From Siphonodentalium dalli (taxonomy: Eukaryota > Mollusca > Scaphopoda > Gadilida > Siphonodentaliidae), in assembly GCA_032622095.1 (NCBI GenBank), contig CP136068.1, positions 118,343,509 through 118,407,508 on the forward strand: a DNA stretch of 64,000 bases, in the 5' to 3' direction. A model generated the notes under the pieces. That model was not told where the DNA came from. It saw only the letters and a program-made list of their open reading frames with translations, and ran no database searches. Below are positions 1 to 12,340 of this stretch, piece after piece. The position numbers were made by a program, and so were the translations under genes. How positions within the stretch are numbered: position 1 is the first letter of the stretch; the number at the start of each line of letters is the position of its first letter.

Positions 1-2200
1 TAGTTATTTCGTGGCCACAAATTAGCATTTCGTGGCCACGAAATAAAAAACAAAAATTGTCCTAAACCAGCCACCGTACCATAGCCTAGAAACACCAAGA
101 ACTGTTTGGTGTGGAAATCTACCCCTTCATGCCTTCGCAACCACATGGAACAATCTAGAAGAGGAATATACTTCGGGCCAAACAAGACATTCATTTAGGA
201 AGTGCTTAAAAGCCAACTTGGTAAAACAATATTCTGAAAATGTGAAATGTAAAATGTTGGATGCCCGGACTGCACTGTTTAAGATGCTGCAATCATATCG
301 ATTGTGCACATATATATTGTAAATTGTAATACGTATATTAACAAACCACCCGTAATCATGCAATTAACGAATCCCAGATACGTGATATTTCCCCAAGACC
401 TCACTCACAAGCTGCTTCCCCGGTGAACCACGCAAAATATTTTAGTTATTGTTATGAACAATGGTCCGGGTTGGTACACATAGAATTCAACATGTGTGTA
501 ACACGCCCTTGATACTATTTCCACATGCGACGATATAGTCTGTGCGCTCACAAGGAGATGAACGCTCACATACACCATCATTAAACAATCACAAGAAAAC
601 CATAATCAGAAATGGTAACGCCCTCAAGATCATATTATTAGCCATAATTATAAATTGCTAGCAGATTAGCCCACCATTGGCGGGATTGGTCCCATGGCTT
701 TGGTCGATCCATAATTGTTATTTTCAAGGTAACCCCGTACATGCACGCCGACAGCATGCTATCATTTGCGGGTAAGATCTACTATACTCCAACTCTCACA
801 TTGTAGAAATATCACGGACATGTCACATTCGAATAAGTTAACTAATACTGAAGTTATAAATCAGAAACCATCTCGGATTACACATTCATTTTTGTTTTAC
901 GAAACCAATCAAGATTTGATTTGAAAAACGTCACCAAAGACAAAGTATCTAAGGAAGTGACGTAACAATAAAATCTTGTGTTGCAATGAATTTAAGATGG
1001 AGCCAGAAGACGGGCAAGAACCTAGAAAGGCCTCGCACCAATAAATTCACTATGTTCAAAGAACCATGTTGATTATTTTATTCATATATTCAACTGCACG
1101 CATGTAATTTGTGATTCCTCAAGTAATATAAATATACAAATTCTCAGGTCTGCCTAAAATTGGGAGGACCATTGACCATCATTAGGCGGACTGCGGCATT
1201 ATGCAGAAAATCCGGTCTGCCTATTTTTTGCATACCAGTCACAACTAGTTATCTGATGCTTTAATTGTAAATAGGTTGTCTTTTGTCTATAAAATGATTG
1301 GATTGAAATTTATTTTAAGGGCATTTCAGTCCCGATAATTTTGAGACATGTATATTCTGTCGATATATAGTTTCATCATTGTGCGGTCGAAACATCCACA
1401 GCGGTCTTGCAAAAATCAACTTTTCTGGTTATGCACATTTTTTATGTATAGGATGCAGCATAAAAGGAGATAACTGGCCAAATGTCATTAAAACATCGAG
1501 AAATCTGTAGCATTGTGTTCCCACCAAGAGTGCATGGCCCAGCCACTGTTCACACCTAAACATTGAAAGCAATGGACCTATCCGTACGTCCCGCCCACCA
1601 GTAGCCTGCATGGTTACTGTTACTACGCATCACAAGCCATCTCAATTTCGCTATCTCTTTAGTGCTAAAATGGTTTCCGATGAGAAAGGACTGTGTTGTT
1701 AAACGCCACGTAACACGATAATATAGCTTCTTTCTGAATATCACGATTTTGTGTGTATATATGCATCTTATAAAAGTGAATGTCGTTAGAAATAAACAAA
1801 AATAGAACCATTTTTTAAACAGATAAACAAATGTGATCGTTAGGCCACTTCCGATAACCCACAAAGACAGATGTTTACGTTGAATCGAAGCTATGCTAAT
1901 GGTTCACACCTTGATGAAATAAACCAAACGGAGGTGTGCATGTGGTAATTAATCTATAATCCCTCTTTTGTCGAAATAAATATAACGATATCAGTTTACC
2001 ATAATAGTTACCACGAGCGTCCTGAATGAGCCCCGGCCGTTTTTACAGACCGGATGCAAAGGATTATCAAACAATAGCCTTTTAAAACTCCACATCCTAT
2101 TTTGCCGTCACGAAAGTACATTAAAGAAAACGCCGACTATCATGGAGTCAGTTACATGTTGCCATGAGGCAACAGTAGCACAAAGTGAACTTGTTCGGTG
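1..2200. other. AT-rich intergenic DNA, no supported gene
   Basis: No frame here has convincing codon structure, splice context or a recognisable domain. The only structured item is at the very start: ATTTCGTGGCCACGAAAT at 27-44 is a perfect 18-bp palindrome, and a shortened version (ATTTCGTGGCCACAAAT) precedes it at 6-22. The rest appears to be unique sequence. Confidence 0.6.
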
Positions 2201-2309
2201 ACGTTTGCGTGTATACACCGCGAAGCACGTGCAATGTGTGAAATTTCGTGTAATTCTCTTGGAAAACATCAGTGTTGATTCTCATTTATACGTACATTGT
2301 CGCATTAAT

Positions 2310-2369
2310 ATGGAGGAAGCTTTAGATTCTCAAATGGATTCAGTAAAACATTCGCAGGAGATCCTACAG
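2310..2369 (+). CDS. Candidate first coding exon of a small two-exon gene
   Basis: An ATG at 2310 opens a 20-codon stretch that is acidic and polar (begins MEEALDSQ, ends QEILQ) and runs exactly into CAG|GTAAGT, a consensus splice donor at 2370. The intron phase is 0. The 100 bases upstream contain a CACGTG E-box and a TGACG half-site, which would suit a promoter, although that is inference. The frame stays open upstream to about 2205 but without another ATG. The only compatible acceptor plus open exon I recognise downstream is TTTCAG|GAT at 7518, also phase 0. I do not recognise the product; the exon call rests on signal and phase agreement only. Confidence 0.35.
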
Positions 2370-3294
2370 GTAAGTGTGAATATCAGACATTTGAACATTT
2401 ACCACGGTGTTATAACAGCAACAAATGTATACATTTATAACGAAAAACACTTCGTAAAACACATACTCGCGGGACAATTAATATTTATAACGCATCATCG
2501 ATCGGGACTACTATTTCCGCGTCTTAGTTTGAAATCTGTTATATATAAATATTGAAATTTAAATAACACTAGGATCCGAGTGTGGTCGTTTGCATTGTTT
2601 AATCCAGCGTAAACAGATGTCTTAGTTACTTTTTTATTTAGGAAACCGAACTAAAATATGTATAAATATCGTTCGTCAACCGGACATGTTCCCCATGTAC
2701 ATTTCAACGCCATTTTAGCTTTTTAACACTTATTTTCCTCTCGTGTTAGTAAATTCCCTACGGCTTACAATGGTAGTTAGGGAACCGCTTGTGGTGCGAT
2801 TCATATCACTAGGCAGACACATGTCGCTTCCGGATTTAAGCTATCGGCTCATTGTCTATAATTGAAATTGGGGAGGTACCTACGGATAGGTCCATTAACG
2901 CGGTCATAATAGTTACATACTGCAATGATAAGACATCCAGCTAATACACACACCAGGAAATCCCGAAATGTGTTGTCATGCGAGATATCCCATCGCTATA
3001 GCTCAATTTGACACGGCCAGATTAGCCTTCCTACAATATCCTAAAACAATAAAGCCTCTCAAATCTTCGGCATAGTCAACAGAACTTTCACGAACTTGGA
3101 CATCGACACTTTCTAATCGCTCTACATATGCATGGTGAGACTTATATAAAATACGAGTTCGACGACAAGTAATATGTTAAAGTGACTCACAATAAATATC
3201 GAATGACGATACATATATATTTGTAAACAAGCATTGCAAATACTGTTAGTGGGACGAAAAGTCGAAAGACTTGTTCCGTATGATGATGATGATA

Positions 3295-3398
3295 TGATTG
3301 ATAGAACAAACCACTATTATGATGATCGTGTCGTTATTTGTTTAAAATACGTATCAATGGACATATACGCACCCGTTCCCTCATTAAAATCAACATAT
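3295..3398 (+). repeat. Short dispersed repeat, copy 1
   Basis: About 100 bases from GATTGATAGAACAAACC to CGTTCCCTCATTAAA recur in the same orientation at 47978-48068 with only a few substitutions and a small indel. Both copies share the block with ATTATGATGATCGTGTCG. It is probably the end of an unclassified mobile element. The open frame that overlaps it is not taken as a gene. Confidence 0.6.
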
Positions 3399-3539
3399 TT
3401 CGACCATTTTAGGGGACCTCCACGAATTATGGGACATCCGCAAATAGACTTTCGCAAATAGGGACCTACTGCGAATTGTCACAACCGGAAGAAAAAATCA
3501 TTATCTATAAATAAAACGCCCAGCGAACCAAAGCTATCT

Positions 3540-3750
3540 AGAATCTCTAGGACAGTATACACCCGATGGTGTTAATAACGATACATATACCACCGGGGAT
3601 GACAGGAAGACAGCCTGGCAGGGCTATGCTGTCCCCGATCGATATACAACATACCTGTATTTACTGTTGATAATATATATGTTTGCTATACGTGTGTGTA
3701 TATATTGTGAATAAAGTTATCCCATCATATCCTATCCTATCATAGCAACC
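3540..3750 (+). repeat. Possible retroelement 3' terminus with short tandem tail
   Basis: The stretch ends GTGAATAAAGTTATCCC followed by an imperfect ATCCT tail around 3720-3745. The AATAAAG plus microsatellite tail arrangement is typical of LINE or SINE 3' ends, and similar ends occur on the minus strand at about 19352-19378, 54417-54440 and 54958-54985. No coding part is present, so the class is unknown. Confidence 0.3.
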
Positions 3751-5650
3751 GTTGCATGCTTTCATGGTTTTTTCACCATTTGCAAAATGTTTACACCAGA
3801 CACCTGGACTATCATGTGGTCTTTTTGCCTTTCAGACACTCGAAGCCATGAAGTACGTTTTAGGGGGTAGTGTTAAGTTTCTCGCTATAAAATCTTAAGA
3901 ATGGTGATGTTTCGATATATGTTATCAAATTAACCTCTGTTCTAGTATAAAGGTTCATATTTCAACTCATTATCGTCTGAATATCTTTACTCGCCCTCTT
4001 TTGTGAGGACAATTTTGAATCATCAGGCGATTTATATGCTCTCTTCGGTAATAAATGTCATCACAATTACGGAATATCGACAGGTAGTAAGCTCTAGCAT
4101 CAATTACACACATCTAGCGACTTCCTGCTCCACGATTGATGGGTATGTGTGAAGATTGAGTCCGTAAAATAGCCTAGATATGACTGCATTCGCATATGGT
4201 CTGATGGAATTTCATCAGAATTTGAACCATTCATAAAAAACATGATATCTCAAAAAGCTCAACTCTGATTATAGGGGACATTCCGCGATTTTTATCCCTA
4301 GTGAACCCTAATGTACCTGGGTATACTTAAATCTACACAAGTGTAATCATATTTGCGAAATATCTGTGTAATTATACTATAATATTTTATTGTGTCAACA
4401 ATTGAAAGCCATGCACCTCCATTTCCGATGCCAGTATGCTTATTTCTTGATAATTATGGTGGTTGCAATGCACTAAGTCTGGCTTTAGTCGTCAATTTGA
4501 AAAGAGTCATACGACATGACAGTGGTAGTATCACATCGGAAACTCACATAAATCACACAGTATATAGTACCATATAGTGTGAGTTATTCGTTCACAACAA
4601 AGCGGCTAAAGCGGCTTAAAATATTGATTAAGTGGGAGACGCACGTTTAGCATAAATCTAGCCAAAAATGGCAAGAGATTTTCAGCAAAGAATATCTTTG
4701 GATCTATCTAGCAAATATTCTTGAGTTTCGAATATCATCATCTTCATTGCATATATAATCTGAGCAATTATGAAGAGACAACAAAAACAATAGATTTTAA
4801 TAAATTTGAGAGGTTGAAAATATTATTTTATGTTTTGTCCCTTTCGGTACCAAGAACTGCTAGAATAGTCAGTAATTTCACACAATACTCCAATCACCAA
4901 ATAGGGTATTGCATTGGCGGCTCTATGAGAAGAGGTTTCATTTGTATCATAATGCGGAGTTAGATTTTTTTTAATTGCATAATATAGCATCATAAACCAT
5001 ACACTATAATGAAGAATAAAGCAGTCACAAATATTCCAGCCCAATGAAAACAAATGGTGATATGTAGTGTGGTCAACTGAAACAGAGAATAATAAACTTG
5101 AATTAGGGCACAGTGTTAAGAGATATGGTGGTCAGCTTTAACTTGGTTAAGAACCCATGAACCACAACTCATCTTAGACCAGTTTTTCATTAATCAACAT
5201 GCACGACATGAAAATTCTCTCAAATATAGAAAATTATTTATGGTTAGTTGACTTTCTAATTGAAAAAAATCATTAAATTTAACGAATCAAGAATAAATAA
5301 GTCTCTCCTCTCATGATCTTGAGAAATGATATCATGGCTATATGAACTGAACTTTTAAAAATAATATATTTACAAAAGTTCTTGGTACCTGGCAACAGTG
5401 AAAGTTCAAGTACTGTTCATGCCATAAAAGTAAAGTAATTGAATTATAATATCCAATGGGTCGATGGTTCTTAAATATTGTGTCACAATAATCACTTGTA
5501 CCAAATTTCATAAAGAAATTCCTGGCAGATTTCGAGAAAATCCATTTTAAAATACTAGGAAATGTTGGTAAAACGTGCATCTGACCCTTAAGTGCATGTA
5601 TGCCTATATTCTCGTATGTTTACACTCAAAAGTAGTATCAAACAGATACA
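3751..5650. other. Intronic or intergenic AT-rich DNA
   Basis: No domain, splice-supported exon or repeat boundary was recognised here. If the two-exon model is right, this lies inside the intron. Confidence 0.5.
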
Positions 5651-5655
5651 TTTAA

Positions 5656-6124
5656 AGGTACTCAATCCGATAAAACTCCTCTCAATTACTATTTCAATGG
5701 CTTCGGGGTTCAAAAATATTTGATTCGAGTCGAGGAAGTCGCCCATCAAAGCTCAGATTTGTTAGATATCGATTTTAGAAATCTATTATTTTTCATTATC
5801 GGGAATACTATCTGGCCCAGAACTCAGTCAAAATTGCGTTAAAATTACCACTTGATTTTAGAGTTATCCATCCTTGTCTGTTTGAATAGATTTGGAGTAC
5901 ACATCCAGAGCAGATTACGGCAGTTATTAGTTCTCATCTCGAGTTAATAACAAATTTTAAAAATCAATATCTAATAACTCTGAGCTTTGTTTGATGGGTT
6001 CCTCGACTCAAATCAAATATTTTTTACCCCCAAAGCCAAAGAAATAGTAATATAGGACCCTCTGATCGGATTGTTGTTGTTGGAATCTGTTGAGATGGGG
6101 ACCCTCTTTACGGATTGAGTACCT
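5656..6124. mobile_element. Foldback MITE with TTAA target site, piggyBac- or Kolobok-like
   Basis: The two ends are inverted copies: AGGTACTCAATCCG at the left and CGGATTGAGTACCT at the right. TTAA lies immediately outside each end (5652-5655 and 6125-6128), the TTAA duplication used by piggyBac and Kolobok families. The inverted arms extend inward for over 130 bases with divergence: GATTCGAGTCGAGGAA near 5723 pairs with TTCCTCGACTCAAATC near 6000, and CATCAAAGCTCAGA pairs with CTGAGCTTTGTTTGATG. At 469 bases with no open frame it is a non-autonomous element. A diverged relative is at 50390-50781. Confidence 0.75.
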
Positions 6125-6128
6125 TTAA

Positions 6129-7500
6129 GAAGGCCCCCTATTCGTGCATTTACAAAAAATATCAATTTCTAACTATCAATTTGAAGCAAAAAATCATTAT
6201 TTTCTGTAACCAATGTATGCTACAGTATCATAACAACACATGTTTACCCTCATAATATGAGATATATGTTTGAATTATGTAAAAAAAAAAAAGTAGTTTG
6301 TCACGTAGGTCACTAGAGAGTTTTATAGGAACCATTTGCGAAAAACACTGCATTATCTGTGGTATTATACAAACTAAGGTCTACACTCGGTCTAGTGTAG
6401 ACCCCAGTTGGTATAATAAGATAGATAATGCATAGCTTTTTGCAAATTCTTCCTATCAAACTCTCATATTATGACTCAGGACCGGTAACATCAATCACCA
6501 GACACCATCGTCATCAACATTCTTATTATTACATGAACATTATATCGTTTATTCATCTTGTTTCGACATTTGTGTAAATATTGTCGGGAGAGAGGCCACA
6601 TTAAGTTGTTATAACTTGTCCCCCAATCCTTTTTAAATTGTGTTAAAATAAATATGTTTAAACCACCGGCTGAATATTTCTCACAACTGCGAGTGTTCGC
6701 TTCCCATGCCAGTTCACCCGAACTTATGAAGAAATACTATATAGGCGTCTGCTTCTATTCGTCTCAGCCAAAATGGTGCTTACAACTCTTGACGACATAG
6801 ACTTATTGAAGCGGTAGTTTCCGGTAGTCATGTCTCATATTGTAGAGTTTATTTGAAATATCTGATTCCCATAATGCATACATACGTTATCTACGTGCAT
6901 ATAGATCGCGTTTGGCTAAATCGTTTAAGGGACTCTTCTTATAGATAAGTGGAGTTGTGGGAAAAATCCTTGACCTAATATAGCTGTACATAACTGCGTG
7001 GTTTCAAATAAAATTATGCTGTTGTGCAGGACCTATGTCCAATTCATGATGGTTAGTTTAACCCTGTCAATACTATTTGGTTTCTCCCATTCAATTATAA
7101 AGATATAGTTTATTATGCATCGGTATGGGGGTGTTCATGATTAGCAGAAACAGTCAGATAAAAAGATAATACAAGGTAGTGATGAACGAGTTTTATTCCA
7201 CAACATTGACGCGAAGTAGTTGTATTAAACGGAATCTTAGCTAGTGAATACATATCAGTGTATACGTCATTATCATTAGTCTGGAAATAATTGAAAACAA
7301 ATAGGTTGACAGAACACGTAATTTGGTGGTCGTCTGGAACAAATAGACATTACGGTTATTCAAATGCGGGCTTAGTTCTCTAAATTTTGTACTTGGTTTG
7401 GTTGTGAATGTTGGCGATGCATATTTAATGTCTATACTATAACAAACACTCTTTGTATGGCTGCCATTAAACAAATAATGGAACTACTTCATTAATGTCA
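6129..7500. other. AT-rich DNA, no supported feature
   Basis: This holds a short inverted motif near 6375-6410 (CTACACTCGGTCTAGTGTAG) and otherwise nothing recognised. It lies in the putative intron. Confidence 0.5.
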
Positions 7501-7517
7501 TGTCATCATCGTTTCAG

Positions 7518-7733
7518 GATTCCGTGGGACCGGACAGTATTCCAGGGTTCGGCAAAGTTAATGCCTTGCGAAATACATGTTTTGTTCTGCAGCAGGGAGG
7601 AACGCACGAATACAATTTATTCATTGAACCCCTTTACAGAAGAGCTTACAAAAAAACTATGCCCTGTCGACAATATTGTCAAGACATAGTATCTCTATAT
7701 TTGAGTATTTACAAAGAAGTTTTAAAACAATGA
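7518..7733 (+). CDS. Candidate terminal exon of the same small gene
   Basis: GTTTCAG ends at 7517 and is followed by 71 open codons in phase 0, closing with TGA at 7731-7733. The encoded segment is of ordinary composition: it starts DSVGPDSIPGFGK, has Cys residues in NTCFVLQQ and MPCRQYC, an aromatic EYNLFIEPLYRR stretch, and ends EVLKQ. Joined with the exon at 2310 it would make about 91 residues with a 5.15 kb intron. No signal peptide or transmembrane segment is evident. The string NTCF recalls the ubiquitin-specific protease active site, but the surrounding residues do not fit, so I assign no family. The pyrimidine tract before the acceptor is weak. Confidence 0.35.
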   Translation, partial: DSVGPDSIPGFGKVNALRNTCFVLQQGGTHEYNLFIEPLYRRAYKKTMPCRQYCQDIVSLYLSIYKEVLKQ

Positions 7734-8740
7734 GAAGAAATTGCTCACTGTACACGCACTTTACGATGCGATAGGCAACATTATTGCCAAGCCAGCGTTC
7801 TCAAACATGTTCTGAGGAAGATGCAAAATTTTAATTTTCAGCTGCATATTGCGTCGTGCTTTACACAAGTAGGAAACGCTCTCTCAATTACAAGGACAAT
7901 TTCCTCACTAGAGTCGCTGAGAAGTTATGAGCCGTAGAGTGCCTTTGGAAGATAATACCAAGCTTTTCGCCATGCGTTAGGAATGGAACATCGACAAAAC
8001 CAGTATATACGCACAGTCACCAGTGATATTTCAAACACATTTTCAAAACAATTTATGTGTAAATTGGAATAACCATTTCCTAAATAATTGTTAGGAATCC
8101 GCAATTTTGAAAAGTTGACAACTCTCTGTAATATACATGTATGATATATTTATATTTAATGTTCACAATACAACCAATCTTATATGCATCCCTGCATCAG
8201 TGAGAATGCGGAGCAAACCAACTGTTATATCGTTATGCAGACCAATCAGACGTCATATCTAACCTGGATCCCACATTTTATCACATATTTCACGTGATTT
8301 ACACAATTTCACACATTCTGAACCATAGACTGAGAATTTCGAATTATTTCGTGGACAAAACAATCTTACCATCCTCAATGCAGCAGTCTACATGAGAAAT
8401 GAACGGCGGTTTCAATATGGTCATGGGATTTTGACCGCGAGAAAAATTCAGCAAACTGCATTAACCCCGAAGGAGATTGCTTAAAAACAGTTTATAACAC
8501 CACAAATGATCAATTTCGTCCCGTATAAGTCGAATTCTACACTAGGGTGGGTGAGCTTGGGGAGGTTTTGGGGCCGCTCTTTAACAAATCGTCAGTTGTG
8601 GGTTGCACCCCACAAGTTACTCAAACAAAAGATCGCATCCCACAAGTATTCATAGGTATGTGCGGTCACCCCACAAGTATACTCTGGCCAGTGCGTCGAG
8701 CCGTCTTGCCGTCCGTCTCGAATTTGTAAGAGTCATAACT
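7734..8740. other. Intergenic DNA, no supported gene
   Basis: The only repeated motif noticed is CACCCCACAAGT-type strings near 8606-8685 (three close variants). No domain was recognised. Confidence 0.45.
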
Positions 8741-8744
8741 TGAA

Positions 8745-9080
8745 CAAATGTCAACGGATTTTAAAGATTATTGGTATATGACCATTACCTAGAATTAGCT
8801 CGCAAGCCAGGTCCGGCCGGATATTTTTACCGGAGTTATTGGACTTTGTTTATTATTTCTGTCGAATTTACCAAATAGCACATAGACGACGTCACAGGGC
8901 TCATTTCCACAAATCTCAACGGATTTCAAAGATATTTGGTATATGAGTATTGGACTTTGTTTATTTTTTTGGTGCAAATGGACGACGTCACAGGGTTAAT
9001 TTCCACAAATGTCAACGGATTAAAAAGATTTTTGGTATATTCGTTCCCATGACCAGTACATAAAATGAGTTCGCAAGCCA
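8745..9080 (+). repeat. Diverged tandem block with CAACGGATT core
   Basis: Three related segments start with TCAACGGATT followed by AAAGAT...TTGGTATAT near 8748, 8917 and 9012. They share flanking strings such as GACGACGTCACAGGG (twice), TATTGGACTTTGTTTATT (twice) and CGCAAGCCAGG (twice). Spacing is irregular, so this is a scrambled local duplication rather than a clean satellite. Confidence 0.6.
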
Positions 9081-9199
9081 GGCTTTTTGACAAAATCCCA
9101 CCTCTTGTTTAGCACATACTGAGAACGCAAATATTATTGAGAATACACTTCCCCAACTGCAAAACTCGGCGGGGGATACTGCCGTCTGCGACTGCTTGT

Positions 9200-10820
9200 T
9201 CAACTTGTAATGAACGTAGACGTGTTGATTTCAAGAATGATAATATCTGAAACTAACAATTAAGTTTCGGCTGTGGATAAGAAATTGACAACACACCGTT
9301 CTGCCATAATGATTTGTGAGGTCGGGGGATACGTGCGTGGTGCGAAACGAGCGACAAATGAGCGACCTTGCTCAAGGGTCACAACTTGACACGAAATATG
9401 AACAGCTTACAATCGGACAATTGTGAATTCGTCAATAGCTACCCTAGGCAGTGAGGGGGGGGGGGGGGGGGTCTGCATTTTTTTCCCGAACACTAGGCGG
9501 GGGTGGGTGGGTTATTCAGCAGCCCGGCTAACACAATTTTTCCTGGCCCCGTAAATTTGTTCCTGTAGACGTTTTCCTTCAAAATAATGCAACAAAATGT
9601 TTCAAGAATGCTTCTATTACATAATAGGTATGAACAAAACTCATGGAAGGGGGTTTGAGTTCACCATTAGTTAATAATGAGGGATGACACCAATAGGTAA
9701 TAAAAAAGGTCAGCTTGCTAAATGTTTTCATCAAGGATCTATCAATACACATTGGCATGCATGGAAAATCTCAGGTTAAAATAGTTCTAGTAAAATTATT
9801 TATTCAGCCTGAATAATAGATTCTTCAAATAAACGTAAACTCTACAAATAAAAATAGACTATTCAAAAAGACCATAATAAAATAAAACATAAAGGCGTTA
9901 AAACAAATTTTAACCGATTTCAACGTTATTCAGTACATGGTTCTAGGATCATCTCTAGATTGGAGCTGTCAAATTTGAACGATTTTCGATGAAAAACATG
10001 GCCACCGGCAGCCATTTTGGATTTTACTCTTTGTATGACTAAATCTTTTAGCACATTTTACAGGTCACATTTCTCGTCCAATCGTCACCAAACTTCATAT
10101 GGATCTTTTGAGTTACCTTAAGATGTGAGCCAACCTTTTCCCCCCGAAATTTGTTCAAAACAACATCGCCGCCAGCAGCCATCTAGGATTTCAAATGTGA
10201 TTTCAAACTACTCCTAGAGATATTGTTCTCTACCGAGTTTCGTGAGCATTTTTAGCGACGATTCCCATTCTCTATCGAGCAATCGCGGCATAAAACGTAA
10301 AAATCAACAGCATTAGAACAGTGTTTCGTGGGTTTCATAGAGCTACCGTGACATTATAGTCACTGGCCATCAGTGTGTGTAAAAACAGTTAAAAACTAAT
10401 CCCGAAATACACAGAACTTGACTTTTATTGTCCGATTCCGATTCTCTGCTGAGGACTCCGATTCTTTACCGAGCGCTCGGTTCTCTGCGAATAACTCGAT
10501 TATCTGCCTTAGGTAAATTAGTATATGCGGTCCGCAAACTTTGCTCGGTAGAGAATGTAAATATAGCTCGGTAGAGAACCAAATCGCCAGGAGTAGTTCC
10601 CCCACAGTGCTACAGCACACATTTATTTGAGAATTGCTTTGAAACTTTACAGCCTTATTGGTAAATAAAAAGTAGAAATACTTCTATAATCACGATGCGG
10701 ATAAGATCAGGACAACTAAGTAAAATGGTCATTTGAAGCAGTTTGAAGGGGGTGGGTCCCTATCCCAGAATTGGAAAAATAAAAATTACGGGGTGGTGGG
10801 TATCCAGAGGACGGAAAGGT
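9200..10820. other. Intergenic DNA with homopolymer G tract and CTCGGTAGAGAA motifs
   Basis: A run of G lies near 9457-9471. Between 10220 and 10580 the 12-mer CTCGGTAGAGAA appears in both orientations (near 10222 as its reverse complement, near 10546 and 10567 forward), with degenerate versions between. No gene is supported. Confidence 0.5.
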
Positions 10821-10828
10821 TGTTATGG

Positions 10829-11040
10829 ACGAATTCACACCAACATGGGCCACCAATAGCATATATTGGTGTGTTACAATCGGAAGTTAAGCAATATTTT
10901 AAGTCCTGTTTGCATACAGACTCTACTAGCCGGATACGTTTTTGACAGTGATTTGGCCCTATGGTGGTTATGGTCGAATTCACCCCAAAAGGGAACAACC
11001 AATAGCATATATCTCTCACAATCGGGAATTCAGCAAGACA
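10829..11040 (+). repeat. Imperfect direct repeat, period about 146 bp
   Basis: GAATTCACACCAACATGGGC...ACCAATAGCATATAT...ACAATCGGAAGT near 10830-10890 recurs as GAATTCACCCCAAAAGGG...ACCAATAGCATATAT...ACAATCGGGAAT near 10977-11035. The short overlapping frames here are by-products of the repeat. Confidence 0.6.
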
Positions 11041-11059
11041 AGACAGGACAGGAGACGAG

Positions 11060-11470
11060 CACACACCTGGCCGACCATGGTTGTTCGGCCCGGTGTGAAA
11101 AAAAATTGAAACTAAACAAGAAAATCGCTAAATCCTAGCATCTAGACTGGCCTGAAGCTTTCCTAGTGTTGGAAATTTCTAAAGTCATACTCACCCTTAG
11201 GTTGGAAAATTCTCCAACTGATGACCATTTCATTCCACAATTTTGACAAGATGTAGTAAAATATTTTTTTCTTAAACTAATTAGAAGTTTTTTTTATTGG
11301 CCACAGGGAGGGAACATGGTTCGGCCCGGCGTGCGAAAATTTGGAAATCTGAACAAGAAAATCCTAGCATCTAGACTAGCCTCAAGCCTTCCTAGAGTTG
11401 GAAATTTCAAAGCTGACAGCCCCACTAAGGCTGGAAAATTTCCAACTGATGACAATTCCAACTAGAATGC
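11060..11470 (+). repeat. Tandem pair of a GTTGGAAATTTC-containing repeat
   Basis: Two units of about 235 bases each contain GTTCGGCCCGG, AACAAGAAAATC, CTAGCATCTAGACT, GTTGGAAATTTC and TCCAACTGATGA in the same order. A third relative lies at 12665-12840, and shorter pieces (the AACTAAGGTTGTGTC type) lie at 12925-12993, 32320-32390 and 51050-51130. Confidence 0.7.
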
Positions 11471-11479
11471 ACTCAGAGA

Positions 11480-12340
11480 GATGCCAACTTGCGCAAAAAT
11501 GTAATAAACAATAATTAAAAAAATAATTTCACTGTATTTTACTTTATTTATTTAATTTAATTTAATGTTCGCAAAAAAAGACAATTACCATTTCTCATTT
11601 CATCACAGATAAAAGGCAAATTACTATATTAATCATTTAAGTAATTAAAACCAATTCCATGTTGCCGAAAGGGTGAGACTTTAATATCGATTAAATTGTT
11701 TTCAGCGGCATATTTTCATTTTCATTTTCCGATAGTCAAAGTTGACCAAAGGAGCAATTATAAGAAATAATTAATACCATTTGTGTAAATATTGATAGCA
11801 GCCAATATTCAACAATAAATATCAATAATTAATCAATAATTAATCAATAACGATCATTTTATGTAATAATAAACTCTTCAAACGGTGTTTGTGTCAACAA
11901 ATGCGTTTTGTTTTGTGTTACGTCATTCGTCGTATTTGACTCGGAACTCGGCTGAAGGTTAGGCTATTCAGCCTATTGCGTTGAATTACGAAATCGCGTT
12001 TTGAATGTCTCTCTTTTCCCGCACGATAAAAAGAGGTCTTCTCACGAACCAAAAAATGATAAAACTTCCCAATTATAAGTAAAAATACCCAAACGAAGGA
12101 GTCTATGTCATATGTAGGTCTATGTAGGTCCCGAAGGAGTCTATAGACTCTTTGGTGTAGAGTTCTGATGGAGAAAATGTAGGTCGATCTATTTTTGTCA
12201 TAACTCTGACTTATTTTGACCTGGGAGAAAAAATCGAAATCGAGGCTCACTACGAGCATGCCAGTTTTAAATATAGAAACAGGGAATCCGGACAAATGGC
12301 GATATCGGCGACAAACAAATAATCGAAAACAACACATAAG
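11480..12340. other. AT-rich DNA, no supported gene
   Basis: It includes an ATCAATAATTA tandem near 11815-11850 and a duplicated GTCTATGTAGGTC near 12104-12130. A 148-codon minus-strand open frame (11918-12364) has no recognisable domain and begins in the 154-bp tandem repeat, so I leave it uncalled. Confidence 0.45.

Noticed and set aside
7518-7733. Ubiquitin-specific protease (NTCF near an N-terminus)
   Set aside because: The usual GLxNLGNTCFMN context is not present and no His box follows.
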